Origin: Diploptera punctata
Taxonomy: Eukaryota; Arthropoda; Insecta; Blattodea; Blaberidae
Direction of reading: 5' to 3'
Assembly (NCBI GenBank): GCA_030220185.1
Contig: JASPKZ010009674.1
Coordinates: 81,712 to 145,711 of the forward strand
Length of the DNA stretch: 64,000 nucleotides
The position numbers and the translations under genes were made by a program. Shown in pieces: positions 63,541 to 64,000 of this stretch; the stretch's first letter is position 1; the number at the start of each line of letters is the position of its first letter. The notes beneath the pieces are model-generated. The model did no database searches, was not told the origin of the DNA, and worked only from the letters and a program-made list of their open reading frames with translations.

Positions 63541-63734
63541 GTAAATTATTAACTTATGATAAGTAATAACTAATAACCAAATTTGTATCATATTTTAGAT
63601 CTCCTATTGCTATCTAGCATTTGATTTCTGCTTGAGATGTGTAAACTTCTTTAGTTTCCTGTTTTTACTTCAATCCATATTTTTCTTCTCCTTCTCTAGC
63701 CTTTTCTTAGCTTTAAACTAATATATTATGTTTT

Positions 63735-64000
63735 TTTAGAGAAAAAATATACACCTAGACTGGGGTTTGAACCCAGGACCTTTGACTCTATGTCATGCTC
63801 TTCCATCTGAGCTACCTAGACCTCCAATCTAAATGCATATTTTTCTATTATACATAGTTAATTCCCTAACCCCAAATGCTACGAGCCGTTGCTACAATTT
63901 TTGCAAATGGCTGCTTCTTTATTAAGAAGACTTTTTATTGGGAATTTAAACATTACTTATAAAGCTTCTTTCAATGTTAATATTTTTCGTTTTTAAACAT
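63735..64000 (-). mobile_element. SINE-A copy, cut by the window edge
   Basis: Head complement CTAGACTGGGGTTTGAACCC...CATCTGAGCTACCTAGACCT, then the body with GCAAATGGCTGCTTCTTTAT. Confidence 0.85.

Overview
This is a eukaryotic, almost certainly insect, nuclear window. It carries the middle to C-terminal part of one large, intron-rich gene on the + strand: the HECT-family E3 ubiquitin ligase UBR5 (Drosophila hyd). Thirteen coding segments (about 3.07 kb, roughly 5% of the window) lie at 2391-2507, 6058-6149, 8798-9051, 19261-19641, 25058-25284, 34760-35093, 44375-44669, 53297-53744, 54754-54977, 55076-55236, 55326-55544, 59013-59201 and 63415-63540. GT/AG borders and codon phases agree across the introns, so they form one gene in order. 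The N-terminal modules lie upstream of the window; the MLLE domain and the catalytic end of the HECT domain lie downstream. Six single-base indels, mostly in homopolymer runs, break the reading frame in four of the exons. This looks more like consensus error from long-read sequencing than gene decay.

The introns are packed with transposable elements, and AT-rich sequence without recognisable content fills the gaps. The organism is probably an insect with a large, repeat-rich genome. I favour a polyneopteran such as a cockroach, termite or stick insect, but this is inference only. The dominant repeats are Penelope-like elements (PLEs). Two copies keep reverse transcriptase and/or GIY-YIG endonuclease coding (9960-11300, 37880-38500), one is on the minus strand (40480-41440), and more than fifteen are short head-to-head palindromes of the PLE 3' end, many flanked by perfect 10-15 bp target-site duplications. 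The second dominant group is tRNA-derived SINEs in at least four head types, often as foldbacks or ~300 bp tandem arrays (15411-17658 and 45770-49910).

DNA transposons include several decayed hAT elements (7442-7865, 11648-13782, 13791-15043, 21544-23587, 59744-62895), a pogo/Jerky-like transposase split by nested PLEs (39930-42700), a mariner-like fragment and an unclassified TIR element with an unknown ORF (5031-5646). LINE fragments are scattered throughout. A piece of mitochondrial ND5 (a NUMT) sits at 62893-63090.

The most interesting signals are these. (1) A hammerhead-like RNA core recurs in every PLE family just before its terminal ATGAGGT motif; its helix differs in sequence but stays paired (covariation). 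(2) PLE palindromes behave as single insertion units, one of which contains an inverted copy of its own target. (3) SINEs have repeatedly inserted exactly in the PLE CCTCATA terminal motif. (4) Long inverted repeats are dense inside a transcribed gene.
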